DNA of 10,278 nucleotides from an uncultured Chlorobiales bacterium (GCA_903901395.1 CAIUQW010000200.1:1-10278); one strand, 5' to 3'; shown: positions 1 to 7,847, numbered from the stretch's first letter. Notes: generated by a model not told the origin, from the letters alone. Made by a program: numbers and translations.

Positions 1-574
1 AGTGCGCCACGGCGATGAGATTCACCTCCGGCGGCAGCTTGTAGGCCGGATGGCCCCAGTAGCCGTTCGAGAAGATGCCAAGCTGGCCGCTCTCGACGAA
101 AGCGACGAGCCGCTGCTGCAAATCCTTGAAATAGCCTGGCGACGACTTCGGCCAGGGTGAAATACTCTGCGCTATCTCGGAGGCCTGTTTGGGATCGGCC
201 TTGAGAGCGCTGACCACATCGACCCAGTCGAGCGCGTGCAGATGGTAGAAGTGCACGAGGTGATCCTGCGTGTGCTGGGTCGCCTCCATCAGATTGCGGA
301 TGATTCGCGCATTCGGCGGAATCTCGATGCCAAGCGCGTCCTCGACGCATCGCACTGACGCGAGCGCGTGCACGGTTGTGCAGACACCGCAGATTCGCTC
401 GGCAAAAGCCCATGCATCGCGAGGATCACGCCCTTTCAGGATCACCTCTATACCGCGCCACATGGTGCCGGTGCTGTACGCCTCTTCGATGACGTTGGCG
501 TCGTTCATCTTCGCCTCTATTCTCAGATGCCCCTCGATGCGGGGAATCGGATCGACAACTATTTTTTTAGCCAT
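1..574 (-). CDS. hupL: [NiFe] uptake hydrogenase large subunit, N-terminal part (cut by window edge)
   Basis: This is the catalytic large subunit of a group 1 [NiFe] hydrogenase, which splits H2 at a Ni-Fe(CN)2CO centre and passes electrons to HupS. It acts on the periplasmic face after export with HupS. The frame is open from the ATG at 574 to the left edge, giving 191 complete codons, about one third of the usual length of close to 570-600 residues. Visible signatures are RIEGH near the N-terminus (residues 12-16, with the conserved Glu14) and the L1 motif RICGVC (residues 60-65). Cys62 and Cys65 of that motif supply two of the four nickel ligands. The C-terminal DPCxxC pair and the protease-cleaved tail lie outside the window. 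An AAGGGAG ribosome site precedes the ATG, and hupS ends only 18 bp upstream, so the two are co-transcribed. No frameshift is seen. The family assignment is secure. Confidence 0.96.
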   Translation of the reverse strand, partial: MAKKIVVDPIPRIEGHLRIEAKMNDANVIEEAYSTGTMWRGIEVILKGRDPRDAWAFAERICGVCTTVHALASVRCVEDALGIEIPPNARIIRNLMEATQHTQDHLVHFYHLHALDWVDVVSALKADPKQASEIAQSISPWPKSSPGYFKDLQQRLVAFVESGQLGIFSNGYWGHPAYKLPPEVNLIAVAH

Positions 575-592
575 GCCTTGAACTCCCTTGGT

Positions 593-1672
593 TTACTGTT
601 CTTGCTCTTTGTCGTGCGATTTCTTCTTCACCGCGGTCACAGCCGCGTGAGCCGCCGCGCCAGCAGCCGCCGCGCCAACCGCCACCATGCCGATCTTGTC
701 GGCGGTGGTGTCCGTGCCAAGGAACGACACATCAGCGAGCCTTGTGTAGAATGGTCCTTTGTCCCAGAATCCCGGCTCGGAGCAGCCGATGCAGGGATGG
801 CCGGAACCAATCGGGAAGCTTGTACCAGCGTTCCACTGAATCTTCGAGCAGGAGTTGTAGGTGGTCGGCCCTTTGCATCCCATCTTGTAGAGACACCACC
901 CTTTCCGGGTTGACTCCTCGTCGAAGCCGCGCACGAACATACCAGCATCGTAGAATGCGCGGCGATAGCACTTATCGTGAATCCTCGTGCCGTAGAAGGC
1001 TTTCGGACGTCCCATTCTGTCGAGTTCCGGCAACTTGCCAAAGGTGTGGACATGGGTGATCACGCCGGTCATCACCTCGGCGATGGGCGGACAGCCCGGC
1101 ACCTTGACAATCGGCTTGTCCTTGATGATCTTGTCGATCGGTTGCGCTCCGGTCGGATTGGGATTGGCGTTCTGCACGCAGCCGAATGAAGCGCATGCGC
1201 CCCAGGCGATCACTGCCGCCGCGCCAGCCGCCGTCTCCCTGACGACGTTCAGGAACGAGTCGCCGCCAACCATGCAGTAGACGCCGTCATCCTTCGTGGG
1301 CACGTTACCCTCAACGGCGAGGATATACTTGCCATTGTACTCCTTCATGATCTTCCGCCGGACATCTTCGAGCTGCTGGCCAGCCGCAGCGCTCAGCGTG
1401 TCGTCGTAATCGAGGGAGATCATGTTCATCACCATGTCGCCAACGATGGGATGTGATGAACGGATGAAGGATTCTGTGCAGCAGGTACATTCGAGGCCGT
1501 GAAGCCAGATTACAGGAGTGCGGGGTTTGGTCTCCATGGCATGGACGACCTTTGGAAGCAGCGATGGAGCGAGTCCGAGCGAAACTGACGTGAGACTGCA
1601 AAACTTGAGAAAATCCCTTCGTGAGAGGCCGCGAGACTGAAACACCTCCGCAAAAGTTTGCTTGGTGGGCAT
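593..1672 (-). CDS. hupS: [NiFe] uptake hydrogenase small subunit, Tat-exported, six-Cys proximal cluster type
   Basis: The product is the Fe-S electron-transfer subunit of a group 1 membrane-bound hydrogenase, 359 aa from the ATG at 1672. A 27-codon upstream in-frame extension (to 1753) is rejected because a GGAGGT ribosome site sits 4 bp before 1672. A twin-arginine signal is seen at residues 17-22 (SRRDFL), followed by a hydrophobic stretch and a likely AHA|M cleavage after residue 45. Proximal-cluster cysteines are 62, 65, 160 and 194, plus supernumerary 64 and 165. Distal-cluster ligands are His232, Cys235, Cys260 and Cys266. Medial ligands are Cys275, Cys294 and Cys297. Each of these equals the published HoxK (Ralstonia eutropha MBH) position plus 45. 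An Ala-rich hydrophobic helix at about 326-348, followed by a lysine-rich tail, should anchor it in the membrane facing the periplasm. It leads into hupL; a cytochrome b (hupC) and a maturation protease (hupD) are expected further left. Confidence 0.96.
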   Translation of the reverse strand: MPTKQTFAEVFQSRGLSRRDFLKFCSLTSVSLGLAPSLLPKVVHAMETKPRTPVIWLHGLECTCCTESFIRSSHPIVGDMVMNMISLDYDDTLSAAAGQQLEDVRRKIMKEYNGKYILAVEGNVPTKDDGVYCMVGGDSFLNVVRETAAGAAAVIAWGACASFGCVQNANPNPTGAQPIDKIIKDKPIVKVPGCPPIAEVMTGVITHVHTFGKLPELDRMGRPKAFYGTRIHDKCYRRAFYDAGMFVRGFDEESTRKGWCLYKMGCKGPTTYNSCSKIQWNAGTSFPIGSGHPCIGCSEPGFWDKGPFYTRLADVSFLGTDTTADKIGMVAVGAAAAGAAAHAAVTAVKKKSHDKEQEQ

Positions 1673-1850
1673 GTACACCTCCGTGAATGTTAATGATAGT
1701 TCACGGTATCCGGGAAAAACCGGCGTCAACCCGTGCTTTTCCTCGATTACCAACTGAGCGTCAACTGGTTATATTTAAATATACATAACAATCGTTATTT
1801 CCGAAAAACCAGACCCGACATTAATTTATTAACTAATTTTATCGGATACA
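1673..1850 (-). promoter_or_regulatory. hupS leader and probable promoter region
   Basis: This AT-rich stretch lies between the nuo terminator and hupS and must hold the hupS promoter if hupSL has its own. Visible on the minus strand are a GGAGGT ribosome site (1677-1682) and a perfect 7-bp inverted repeat CCGTGAA/TTCACGG (1681-1687 and 1700-1706) overlapping that site. There are two direct copies of GTTGACGC (1723-1730 and 1758-1765), each containing a TTGACG that resembles a -35 box but has no good -10 at normal spacing. A perfect palindrome TATATTTAAATATA lies at 1770-1783. GTTAT/ATAAC half-sites fall at 1768-1772, 1785-1789 and 1794-1798. I see no convincing sigma-70 or sigma-54 promoter, so the start site is unassigned. 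The presence of a regulatory region is likely, but the function of each element is inference. Confidence 0.45.
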
Positions 1851-1890
1851 ATAAAAAACCCGGCCTTCTCGAAGATCGACCGGGTTTTAT
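1851..1890 (-). terminator. intrinsic terminator of the nuo operon
   Basis: Read on the minus strand, a perfect 9-bp stem AAAACCCGG (1888-1880) pairs with CCGGGTTTT (1863-1855), and the T run continues to 1853. The 16-nt loop (1864-1879) can itself fold through a TCGA/TCGA pairing. It begins 33 bp after the nuoN stop codon, with no gene between, so it most likely ends the nuoH-N transcript and separates it from hupSL. The flanking A and T runs make it partly symmetric, but there is no plus-strand gene for it to serve. Confidence 0.88.
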
Positions 1891-1922
1891 CAGGCTTTTA
1901 TGCGCTATTTATGTCAAATCGT

Positions 1923-3458
1923 TCAGTTCAGCAACGCACCGAAAAGTACCGATGAATATTTTGCATAGTTGACAACCGGCTGGAAGAAAAGACCAAAGTA
2001 GAGCGTGGCAATCATCAGCGCGGCGGTAATGATTTTCGCGCCCATGCCGGTCTCGATCACCCCCTCTTCCTGACTCTCCGATTCACGCAGATACATGTTG
2101 AGCGGAATCAGCATGTAGTAGTAGAGCGAAATGACGCTGGTGAGAATACCGATCAGGGCGAGCCACATGAAGAGGCTCCCTTTCGAAAGCAGCGCGGAGA
2201 AGATCATCAGCTTGCCGATGAAACCGAAGGTTGGCGGCAGACCGACCAGAGAGATCAGGAACACGGTCAGGGCAGCGCCAGCAAGCGGCATCCTTTTGCC
2301 GAGACCCCGGTAATCTTCGAGGTTCTCGCTGCCGGTGTGGTTGGCGATGACGATCACCACATAGAAAGCGCCATAGTTCATCAGAAGATAAGCAGCGAGA
2401 TAAACCAGTGTTGCCTGCGTGCCGAGCTGATCCATCGTGATGATGCCGAGCAGCAGATAACCGGCGTGAGCGATTGACGAGTAGGCCAGAAGACGCTTGA
2501 CATTCTTCTGCCAGATAGCCACGACGTTACCGTAGATCATCGAGGCCGCCGAAACAATCATCAGAATCCAGAGCCAGTCAATCTGCAGGAAACTGATCTC
2601 GCCCATCATGCCATGAGGCACGGCAATGTAGAAAAAGCGCATCAGCATGGCGAAACCGGCGGCTTTCGAGCCGACTGAAAGATATGCCGTCACGGGCGTG
2701 GGAGCGCCTTCGTAGACATCTGGACTCCAGAAGTGGAACGGCACTGCGCCCATCTTGTAGCCGAAACCGGCAACGATGAGCAGCACGGCGAGAATCATCA
2801 CCAGCGGATTGTAGCCATGCATGGTAAGCAGCATTGCAATCTTGCTGATGTTGGTCTGTCCTGTCATGCCGTAAATCAGCGAGAAGCCGTACAGCAGCAT
2901 ACCAGACGACACTGCGCCATAGACAAGATACTTCAGGGCTGCTTCCGACGAACGAATCTCACGCTTCAGGTATCCGGTCATCGCATAAGCCGAAAGGCTG
3001 ACCAGCTCCATGGCGAGGAACATCATCAAGAGGTCGGTCGAGGAGGCCATCATCATCATGCCGACAACCATGGCGACCAAGAGCGCATAGTACTCGCCCA
3101 TGCCGGACTCCTGCTTTTTGAGCGGAGTGTCGATCCAGGTGGTCAGCACGGCAAGTATGCCCGAGGCCACGAAGAAGTACTTGAAAAAGATACCGAAGCG
3201 GTCAAGCGCGTACATGCCGAAAAAGAACTCGGAATCCGGCATCGCCTGCTGCTTGAAGATATAGAACAGGCTGCCGACGAGACCGGCGATGGTTACTATG
3301 GCAAGGAACCGTCCGTTCTTCCTCCCCGTGACCAGATCGAGAATGATCAGCACCATGAAGAGCGCTGACAGATAGATTTCAGGGACAAAATATCCGGCTC
3401 CACCCTTCAGAATCGAGATGATGCTCTGTATTTCAGCGCCTGATGGCATTTCGAACAT
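1923..3458 (-). CDS. nuoN: NADH-quinone oxidoreductase subunit N (antiporter-like)
   Basis: This is one of the three Mrp-antiporter-like proton-pumping subunits of the complex I membrane arm. At 511 aa it has about 14 predicted membrane helices, somewhat longer than E. coli NuoN. Family residues are seen: Glu151 in the MELVSLSAY segment (TM5 glutamate), Lys235 in GYKMGAVPFHFW followed by SPDVYEGAPTPV (broken-helix TM7 region), Lys317/Lys321 around the QKNVKRLLAYSS segment, and Lys416 in GFIGK (TM12). These form the hydrophilic half-channel residues expected for proton transfer. The ATG at 3458 has a GGAGAA ribosome site just upstream, 38 bp after the nuoM stop. It is the last gene of the operon and is followed by the terminator at 1851-1890. 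No unusual insertions are apparent. A NuoN identity rather than L or M is supported by the SPDVYEGAP motif and the gene order. Confidence 0.96.
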   Translation of the reverse strand: MFEMPSGAEIQSIISILKGGAGYFVPEIYLSALFMVLIILDLVTGRKNGRFLAIVTIAGLVGSLFYIFKQQAMPDSEFFFGMYALDRFGIFFKYFFVASGILAVLTTWIDTPLKKQESGMGEYYALLVAMVVGMMMMASSTDLLMMFLAMELVSLSAYAMTGYLKREIRSSEAALKYLVYGAVSSGMLLYGFSLIYGMTGQTNISKIAMLLTMHGYNPLVMILAVLLIVAGFGYKMGAVPFHFWSPDVYEGAPTPVTAYLSVGSKAAGFAMLMRFFYIAVPHGMMGEISFLQIDWLWILMIVSAASMIYGNVVAIWQKNVKRLLAYSSIAHAGYLLLGIITMDQLGTQATLVYLAAYLLMNYGAFYVVIVIANHTGSENLEDYRGLGKRMPLAGAALTVFLISLVGLPPTFGFIGKLMIFSALLSKGSLFMWLALIGILTSVISLYYYMLIPLNMYLRESESQEEGVIETGMGAKIITAALMIATLYFGLFFQPVVNYAKYSSVLFGALLN

Positions 3459-3496
3459 ATTTCTCCAACGTTTATGCTTTTAAACGGAACACCGGA

Positions 3497-5134
3497 TCAA
3501 TGCACGGCCGACATGGCAACCGGCGCGAGAACCTGAACAAGTTTGTTAATGCTGGTCGTCAAGAGACCCATGACCGGCATCGGATAGATACCGAGCGCGA
3601 TGACGATGATACCGAGCGGAACGAGCATGGTCAATTCGCGAGCGTCGAGATCGAGCTTGCCTTTCCAGTCATGGAAGTGAATGTGCTCATGGCCGTGACC
3701 ATCTACTTCGAGTTCGTACAAAGCGTCAGGCTTGCGCTTGCCGAGAAACATCCTCTGCAGCGACCAGAGCAGGTAAGCCGCGCCAAAGACGATACCGAGC
3801 ACCGATACCATAGCGATAGGTCGGGTGATGGGCTCTCTGAACGAGCCGACGAAAACAAGCGCTTCGGAGATGAAGCCGCTGAGACCGGGCAGACCGAGCG
3901 AGGCAAACCATGCAACGATGACGACACCGGTATAAACAGGCATGTAGGAGGCCAGACCACCGAACTTGTCGATCTGACGGGAGTGAGCGCGGTCATAAAT
4001 CACGCCGACCAGAAGGAAGAGCATGGCGGTGATGGTGCCGTGGTTGAACATCTGGTAGAGCGCGCCCAGCATACCTTCGCTGTTGGCAGCGGCAAGACCG
4101 AGCAGAACGTAACCCATGTGGCTGATCGACGAATAGGCGACCATCTTCTTGAGATCCTGCTGGGCAAGCGCGCAGAACGCGCCGTAGATGATGTTGATCG
4201 CGCCGAACACGCCAATCACATACATACCAGCCTGAAACACTTCAGGGAAAAGCGGGAAGTTGATCCTCATCATGCCGTAAGTACCGAGCTTCAGAAGTAC
4301 GCCGGCCAGAATAACCGAAATCGGGGTCGGAGCCTCAACGTGCGCGTCAGGCAACCAGGTGTGGAACGGGAACATCGGAACCTTGATTGCGAAACCGACG
4401 AACAGAACGGCAAAGGCGATATATCTCCACTGCTCACTGCCGGGGCCAAGAATCGTGCCCTTGATATAGTTGGCCTGGTCAGCCATGGCAACGAGACTGA
4501 AGGTATGGCTACCGGTCAGCGGATCGATGACGCTGAAATAGAGACCGATCATGACGAGCAGCATGAAGACCGAACCGAACAGCGTGTAGAGGAAGAACTT
4601 GATCGCGGCGTACTCCCTGTTCGGGCCGCCCCAGATACCGATGAGGAAGTACATCGGCAGAAGCATGAGCTCCCAGAACACGTAGAAGAGGAAGAAGTCG
4701 AGCGCAACGAAGCAGCCCATCATAGCCGTGCTGAGCAGGTTGTACAGGATGAAGTAACCCTTGACCTGTTTCTGGATCGGCCAGCTCGACAGAACGCCGA
4801 TAATCGAAATCAGGGCGGTCAGCAGCACCATCGTGATTGAGATGCCGTCAACGCCGAGGAAGTACTCGATGCGCAGCGGGCCGAACGAGCCGAGATCGAG
4901 CGTGATCCACGGAATTCTTTCGATCAGCTGGAAAGAGCCGACTGGCGATCCGCCTGGTGCGGCCACGATACCCGCCATAGTGGGATCGTAATGACGCCAG
5001 ATGAGGACGGCGAGCACGCCCTGGGCCAGTGCGGCCACGAGCGAGACGATCCTGATGATCTGCTTCTGCGACGCGGGCACGGCCAAAATAACGAGTCCGG
5101 CTATGATCGGCAGAAATACAATGAAGCTCAGCAT
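3497..5134 (-). CDS. nuoM: NADH-quinone oxidoreductase subunit M (antiporter-like)
   Basis: This is the middle antiporter-like proton pump of the complex I membrane arm, 545 aa with about 14 helices. Key residues seen are Glu155 in FWELMLLPMYF (TM5), Lys251 in AIKVPMFPFHTW followed by LPDAHVEAPT (TM7), the QQDLKKMVAYSSISHMGY segment at about 325-342 (TM8), and Glu424 in SGFISE (TM12). These match the NuoM pattern, which has Glu rather than Lys in TM12. A short alternating-histidine run, HGHEHIHFH (480-488), sits in the loop after the RMFLG segment. That is the same topological place as the much longer His-rich loop of NuoL. The ATG at 5134 has only a weak AGG upstream; no other start is better. 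It lies 42 bp after nuoL and 38 bp before nuoN. The long plus-strand frame opposite this gene is a shadow. Confidence 0.96.
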   Translation of the reverse strand: MLSFIVFLPIIAGLVILAVPASQKQIIRIVSLVAALAQGVLAVLIWRHYDPTMAGIVAAPGGSPVGSFQLIERIPWITLDLGSFGPLRIEYFLGVDGISITMVLLTALISIIGVLSSWPIQKQVKGYFILYNLLSTAMMGCFVALDFFLFYVFWELMLLPMYFLIGIWGGPNREYAAIKFFLYTLFGSVFMLLVMIGLYFSVIDPLTGSHTFSLVAMADQANYIKGTILGPGSEQWRYIAFAVLFVGFAIKVPMFPFHTWLPDAHVEAPTPISVILAGVLLKLGTYGMMRINFPLFPEVFQAGMYVIGVFGAINIIYGAFCALAQQDLKKMVAYSSISHMGYVLLGLAAANSEGMLGALYQMFNHGTITAMLFLLVGVIYDRAHSRQIDKFGGLASYMPVYTGVVIVAWFASLGLPGLSGFISEALVFVGSFREPITRPIAMVSVLGIVFGAAYLLWSLQRMFLGKRKPDALYELEVDGHGHEHIHFHDWKGKLDLDARELTMLVPLGIIVIALGIYPMPVMGLLTTSINKLVQVLAPVAMSAVH

Positions 5135-5176
5135 GTTCAGTACCTGTTATGTTCGGAGATAAATTAAATCGTTCGG

Positions 5177-7462
5177 TTATTTTATGAGTTGCGCGATGTA
5201 AAAAGCGAAATACCCCAGCACCGCCACAACCACCATGACAAGATAGGTTTGCACCTTGCCCGTCTGGATCTTCCTGAGGACAGCGCCGGTCGTCTGGACA
5301 GTGAAAGCCGTGAAGTTGACCATTCCGTCCACGACATACTTGTCAACGCCGCCATTAAAGAAGGCGAACTTCCTGAAGATGGTCGCGACGCCGTTGACGA
5401 TGCCATCGACGATGTTAGCGTCGAACCAGGCGAGAATCTTCGAGATCAGCATCGAGCCTTTGATGATGGTCGCATCGTAAATCTCGTCCCAGTACCATTT
5501 GTTGAAAGAATAAAGGTAGAGCGGACGGATGTTCTGCGCGGTCTTGTCGGGATCGATGATCCTGAAGACATAGACGATGAAGGCCATGCCGATACCGGCG
5601 AGCAGCATCAGCGACGAGAGCTTGATGGCGTTCCAGTGGTTGGCGTGCGTCATGTGCGCGATCTCCGCCTGGCGAGGATCGGCGTAAACCGGGCCGTGAC
5701 CTTCGCCCTCGGTCGAAGCGGCTTCAGCGTGAGCAGCTGGGGCGGTTTCGACATGCTGCGTGTCGGTGTGCGCCTCGGCAAGCAGCTTGCCAGCTTCGGG
5801 AACAGAAAGGTTCGCCCCTTCATGCGCGGCCTCGGTCGAGGCGACAACCGTCGCCGGGGTCTGCACGAGATGCATGAACCAGCCTTTGCCGCCATCGAGC
5901 GGATCGGGCGAGAATACGATGAAAACCGAAAGCGTCGCGAGAAGCACGAGCGGGAAACGCATGTTCCACGGCACCTCGTGAACCTCGTGGTGACCATGAT
6001 CTTCGTGGCCATGATCATCATGACCATGCGAAGCGTGCGCGGCGTGCGCATCGTGGCCGTGATCTTCGGCTGGCTTGAGATGCGTGCGGCTCTCGCCGAA
6101 GAAAACCAGCCAGACCTGGCGGCCCATGTAGAAGGCGGTCATCACCGCCGCGGCGAAGCCGAGCGCAGGAACGAGATAGTAGATGCCACCGCCTTCGACC
6201 TGCGCGAAGCCTAGCGCGCCAGCGAGAATGGCGTCCTTCGAGAGGAAGCCGCTGGTAAGCGGAAGACCGGCAAGCGCGAGCGTGGCGATGCTGAAGGTGA
6301 CGAATGTCCAGGGCATCTTCTTGTAGAGGCCTCCCATCCAGCGCATATCCTGCTCATGGTGCATGGCGTGAATGATCGCGCCCGAACCGAGGAAGAGGCA
6401 AGCCTTGAAGAAAGCGTGGGTAAGCAGGTGGAAGAGCGCCGCTGAGTACGAGCCAACGCCCATGCCGAGCACCATGTAGCCGAGCTGCGAAACGGTCGAG
6501 TATGCGAGCACGCGCTTGATGTCGTGCTGCGTGATCGCGATAGTGGCAGACATGAAGGCCGTGAATGCGCCAACGAAGGCGATCACCTGCTGCGCTTCGG
6601 GAGTCAGGAGGACGAAGATACGAGCCACGAAGTAGACGCCAGCCGCAACCATCGTCGCCGCGTGGATAAGCGCCGACACAGGAGTCGGGCCTTCCATCGC
6701 GTCCGGCAGCCAGACATGCAGCGGGAACTGGGCCGATTTACCGACGCAGCCCATGAAGAGCAGCACGCCAGCGGCGGTCAGCCAGGCCTGCGACATGTGG
6801 AAGTCGCCGTTCTTGATATGCTCGTAAATCTCCTGGTAGCCGAAGGTGTGGTACTGCGAATAGAGAATCAGGATGCCGAGCCACATGCCGATGTCGCCAA
6901 CGCGGTTGGTGAGAAAGGCTTTCTTCTGTGCGTCGGCGGCGCTGTCTTTATAGAAATAGAAGCCGATGAGCAAGTAGGACGAAAGACCGACAAGCTCCCA
7001 GAACATGTAGATCGAGAAGAGGTTGTCAGAGAGCACGATGCCGATCATCGAAAAGGTGAAGATGCCGAGGTAGGCGAAGAAGCGGCCGTACTTCGGATCG
7101 CCGTGCATGTAACCGGTCGAATAGAGATGCACCAGCGTGCTGATCAACGTGACCATGGCGAGCATGATCGCCGTCAGGTTATCGATCACGATGCCCATCT
7201 TGACCTGTAGCGGTCCGACGCCGGGCACATTGCCGAAGTCGAGCCAGGTGAAGTCCCAGGCAAGCCTGAAAGCCGGATCGTAATGCTGAACGACAACCTG
7301 CCAGAAAATGGTCAAAGCGCAGCCGAAGGCTGTTCCCACCAGACCGAGTCCGATGAAATCGCCCATTCGGGGAAGCCTGCGGTTAAAGAATATCAGCACC
7401 ACAAACGAGAGCAGCGGCAGTAGCAGGACAGCTATCGATAACTGGATTAAACTGTGCATCAT
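5177..7462 (-). CDS. nuoL: NADH-quinone oxidoreductase subunit L (distal antiporter-like subunit)
   Basis: This is the distal proton-pumping subunit of complex I, which also carries the lateral helix along the membrane arm. At 761 aa it is clearly longer than E. coli NuoL (613 aa). Family features are Glu156 in MFWELVGLSSYLLIGF, Lys242 in GKSAQFPLHVWLPDAMEGPTPVSA (split here by reading as GKSAQFPL then WLPDAMEGPTP), the ITQHDIKRVLAYSTVSQLGY segment at about 310-329, and Lys409-Asp410 in GFLSKD. The extra length comes from a His/Asp/Glu-rich loop (461-495, 13 histidines) and an Ala/Glu/His-rich low-complexity stretch (about 538-605) before the C-terminal region. The C-terminal part (606-761) has further hydrophobic helices and a motif NKWYWDEIYD. 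Two ATGs in tandem (7462, 7459) lack a clear ribosome site, so the exact start is uncertain by one codon. It lies 49 bp after nuoK. Confidence 0.95.
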   Translation of the reverse strand: MMHSLIQLSIAVLLLPLLSFVVLIFFNRRLPRMGDFIGLGLVGTAFGCALTIFWQVVVQHYDPAFRLAWDFTWLDFGNVPGVGPLQVKMGIVIDNLTAIMLAMVTLISTLVHLYSTGYMHGDPKYGRFFAYLGIFTFSMIGIVLSDNLFSIYMFWELVGLSSYLLIGFYFYKDSAADAQKKAFLTNRVGDIGMWLGILILYSQYHTFGYQEIYEHIKNGDFHMSQAWLTAAGVLLFMGCVGKSAQFPLHVWLPDAMEGPTPVSALIHAATMVAAGVYFVARIFVLLTPEAQQVIAFVGAFTAFMSATIAITQHDIKRVLAYSTVSQLGYMVLGMGVGSYSAALFHLLTHAFFKACLFLGSGAIIHAMHHEQDMRWMGGLYKKMPWTFVTFSIATLALAGLPLTSGFLSKDAILAGALGFAQVEGGGIYYLVPALGFAAAVMTAFYMGRQVWLVFFGESRTHLKPAEDHGHDAHAAHASHGHDDHGHEDHGHHEVHEVPWNMRFPLVLLATLSVFIVFSPDPLDGGKGWFMHLVQTPATVVASTEAAHEGANLSVPEAGKLLAEAHTDTQHVETAPAAHAEAASTEGEGHGPVYADPRQAEIAHMTHANHWNAIKLSSLMLLAGIGMAFIVYVFRIIDPDKTAQNIRPLYLYSFNKWYWDEIYDATIIKGSMLISKILAWFDANIVDGIVNGVATIFRKFAFFNGGVDKYVVDGMVNFTAFTVQTTGAVLRKIQTGKVQTYLVMVVVAVLGYFAFYIAQLIK

Positions 7463-7511
7463 GTTTCGTTTTACAAAGAATTTGCAGCTATAAGTCTTTT
7501 GGCGTTGCGGA

Positions 7512-7835
7512 TCACTCCTTCATGGTGTCCACGCGGGAAACATCGACCGTCTTGAAGGTCTTGAATATATTGATCACGATAGCGAGCGCGACGGCAGCCT
7601 CGGCGGCGGCCAGCACGATCACGAAAAGGCTGAACATCACGCCATCCATCCCTCCGTTATATTTCGAAAAGGTCAGAAAGTTGATGTTGGCCGCGTTCAG
7701 GATAAGCTCCACGCCCATCAGAATGACGATGGCATTTTTGCGGGTCATCACGGCAAACATGCCGAGACCGAAAAGGATGGCCGAAATCGTCAGAAAGTGG
7801 TTGAGACCGATCGACAGTAACTGTTCCGTTAACAT
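7512..7835 (-). CDS. nuoK: NADH-quinone oxidoreductase subunit K
   Basis: This is a small three-helix membrane subunit that forms part of the proton path next to the quinone site (ND4L homologue). It is 107 aa, close to the usual 100. Conserved membrane glutamates are Glu43 in MGVELILNAANINF and Glu79 in AAAEAAVALAIV, equivalent to E. coli Glu36 and Glu72. The start is placed at ATG 7835 rather than the in-frame GTG at 7841. The GTG overlaps the AAGGAG ribosome site, whereas the ATG sits 5 bp after it at normal spacing, and the protein then begins MLTEQLLSIGLNHF. The gene follows nuoJ after 9 bp, with the ribosome site overlapping the nuoJ stop, which suggests translational coupling. nuoL follows 49 bp later. 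Confidence 0.95.
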   Translation of the reverse strand: MLTEQLLSIGLNHFLTISAILFGLGMFAVMTRKNAIVILMGVELILNAANINFLTFSKYNGGMDGVMFSLFVIVLAAAEAAVALAIVINIFKTFKTVDVSRVDTMKE

Positions 7836-7847
7836 GGACACTCCTTA
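7836..7847 (-). promoter_or_regulatory. nuoK ribosome binding site overlapping the nuoJ stop codon
   Basis: The minus strand reads TAAGGAGTGTCC before the nuoK ATG. The TAA (7847-7845) is the nuoJ stop and shares its last two bases with the AAGGAG ribosome site (7846-7841). This decides the nuoK start at 7835 and places nuoJ and nuoK in a coupled arrangement. Confidence 0.8.

Noticed and set aside
1708..1725. CCGG/CCGG mini-hairpin upstream of hupS as a terminator
   Set aside because: The stem is only 4 bp, and the T run lies in the loop rather than after the stem.
1673..1753. 27-codon upstream extension of hupS
   Set aside because: A strong GGAGGT site lies just before the ATG at 1672, and starting there gives a normal Tat signal peptide. 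The extension would push the twin-arginine motif unusually far from the N-terminus.
3443..4840. 465-residue open frame on the plus strand opposite nuoM
   Set aside because: It is very rich in His, Asp, Glu and Arg, the expected complement of a hydrophobic gene's codons. It has no ribosome site and no recognisable domain, and it lies wholly over nuoM and the nuoM-nuoN gap.
5189..6214. 341-residue plus-strand open frame opposite nuoL
   Set aside because: It is an antisense shadow of NuoL with no family resemblance and no start signals.
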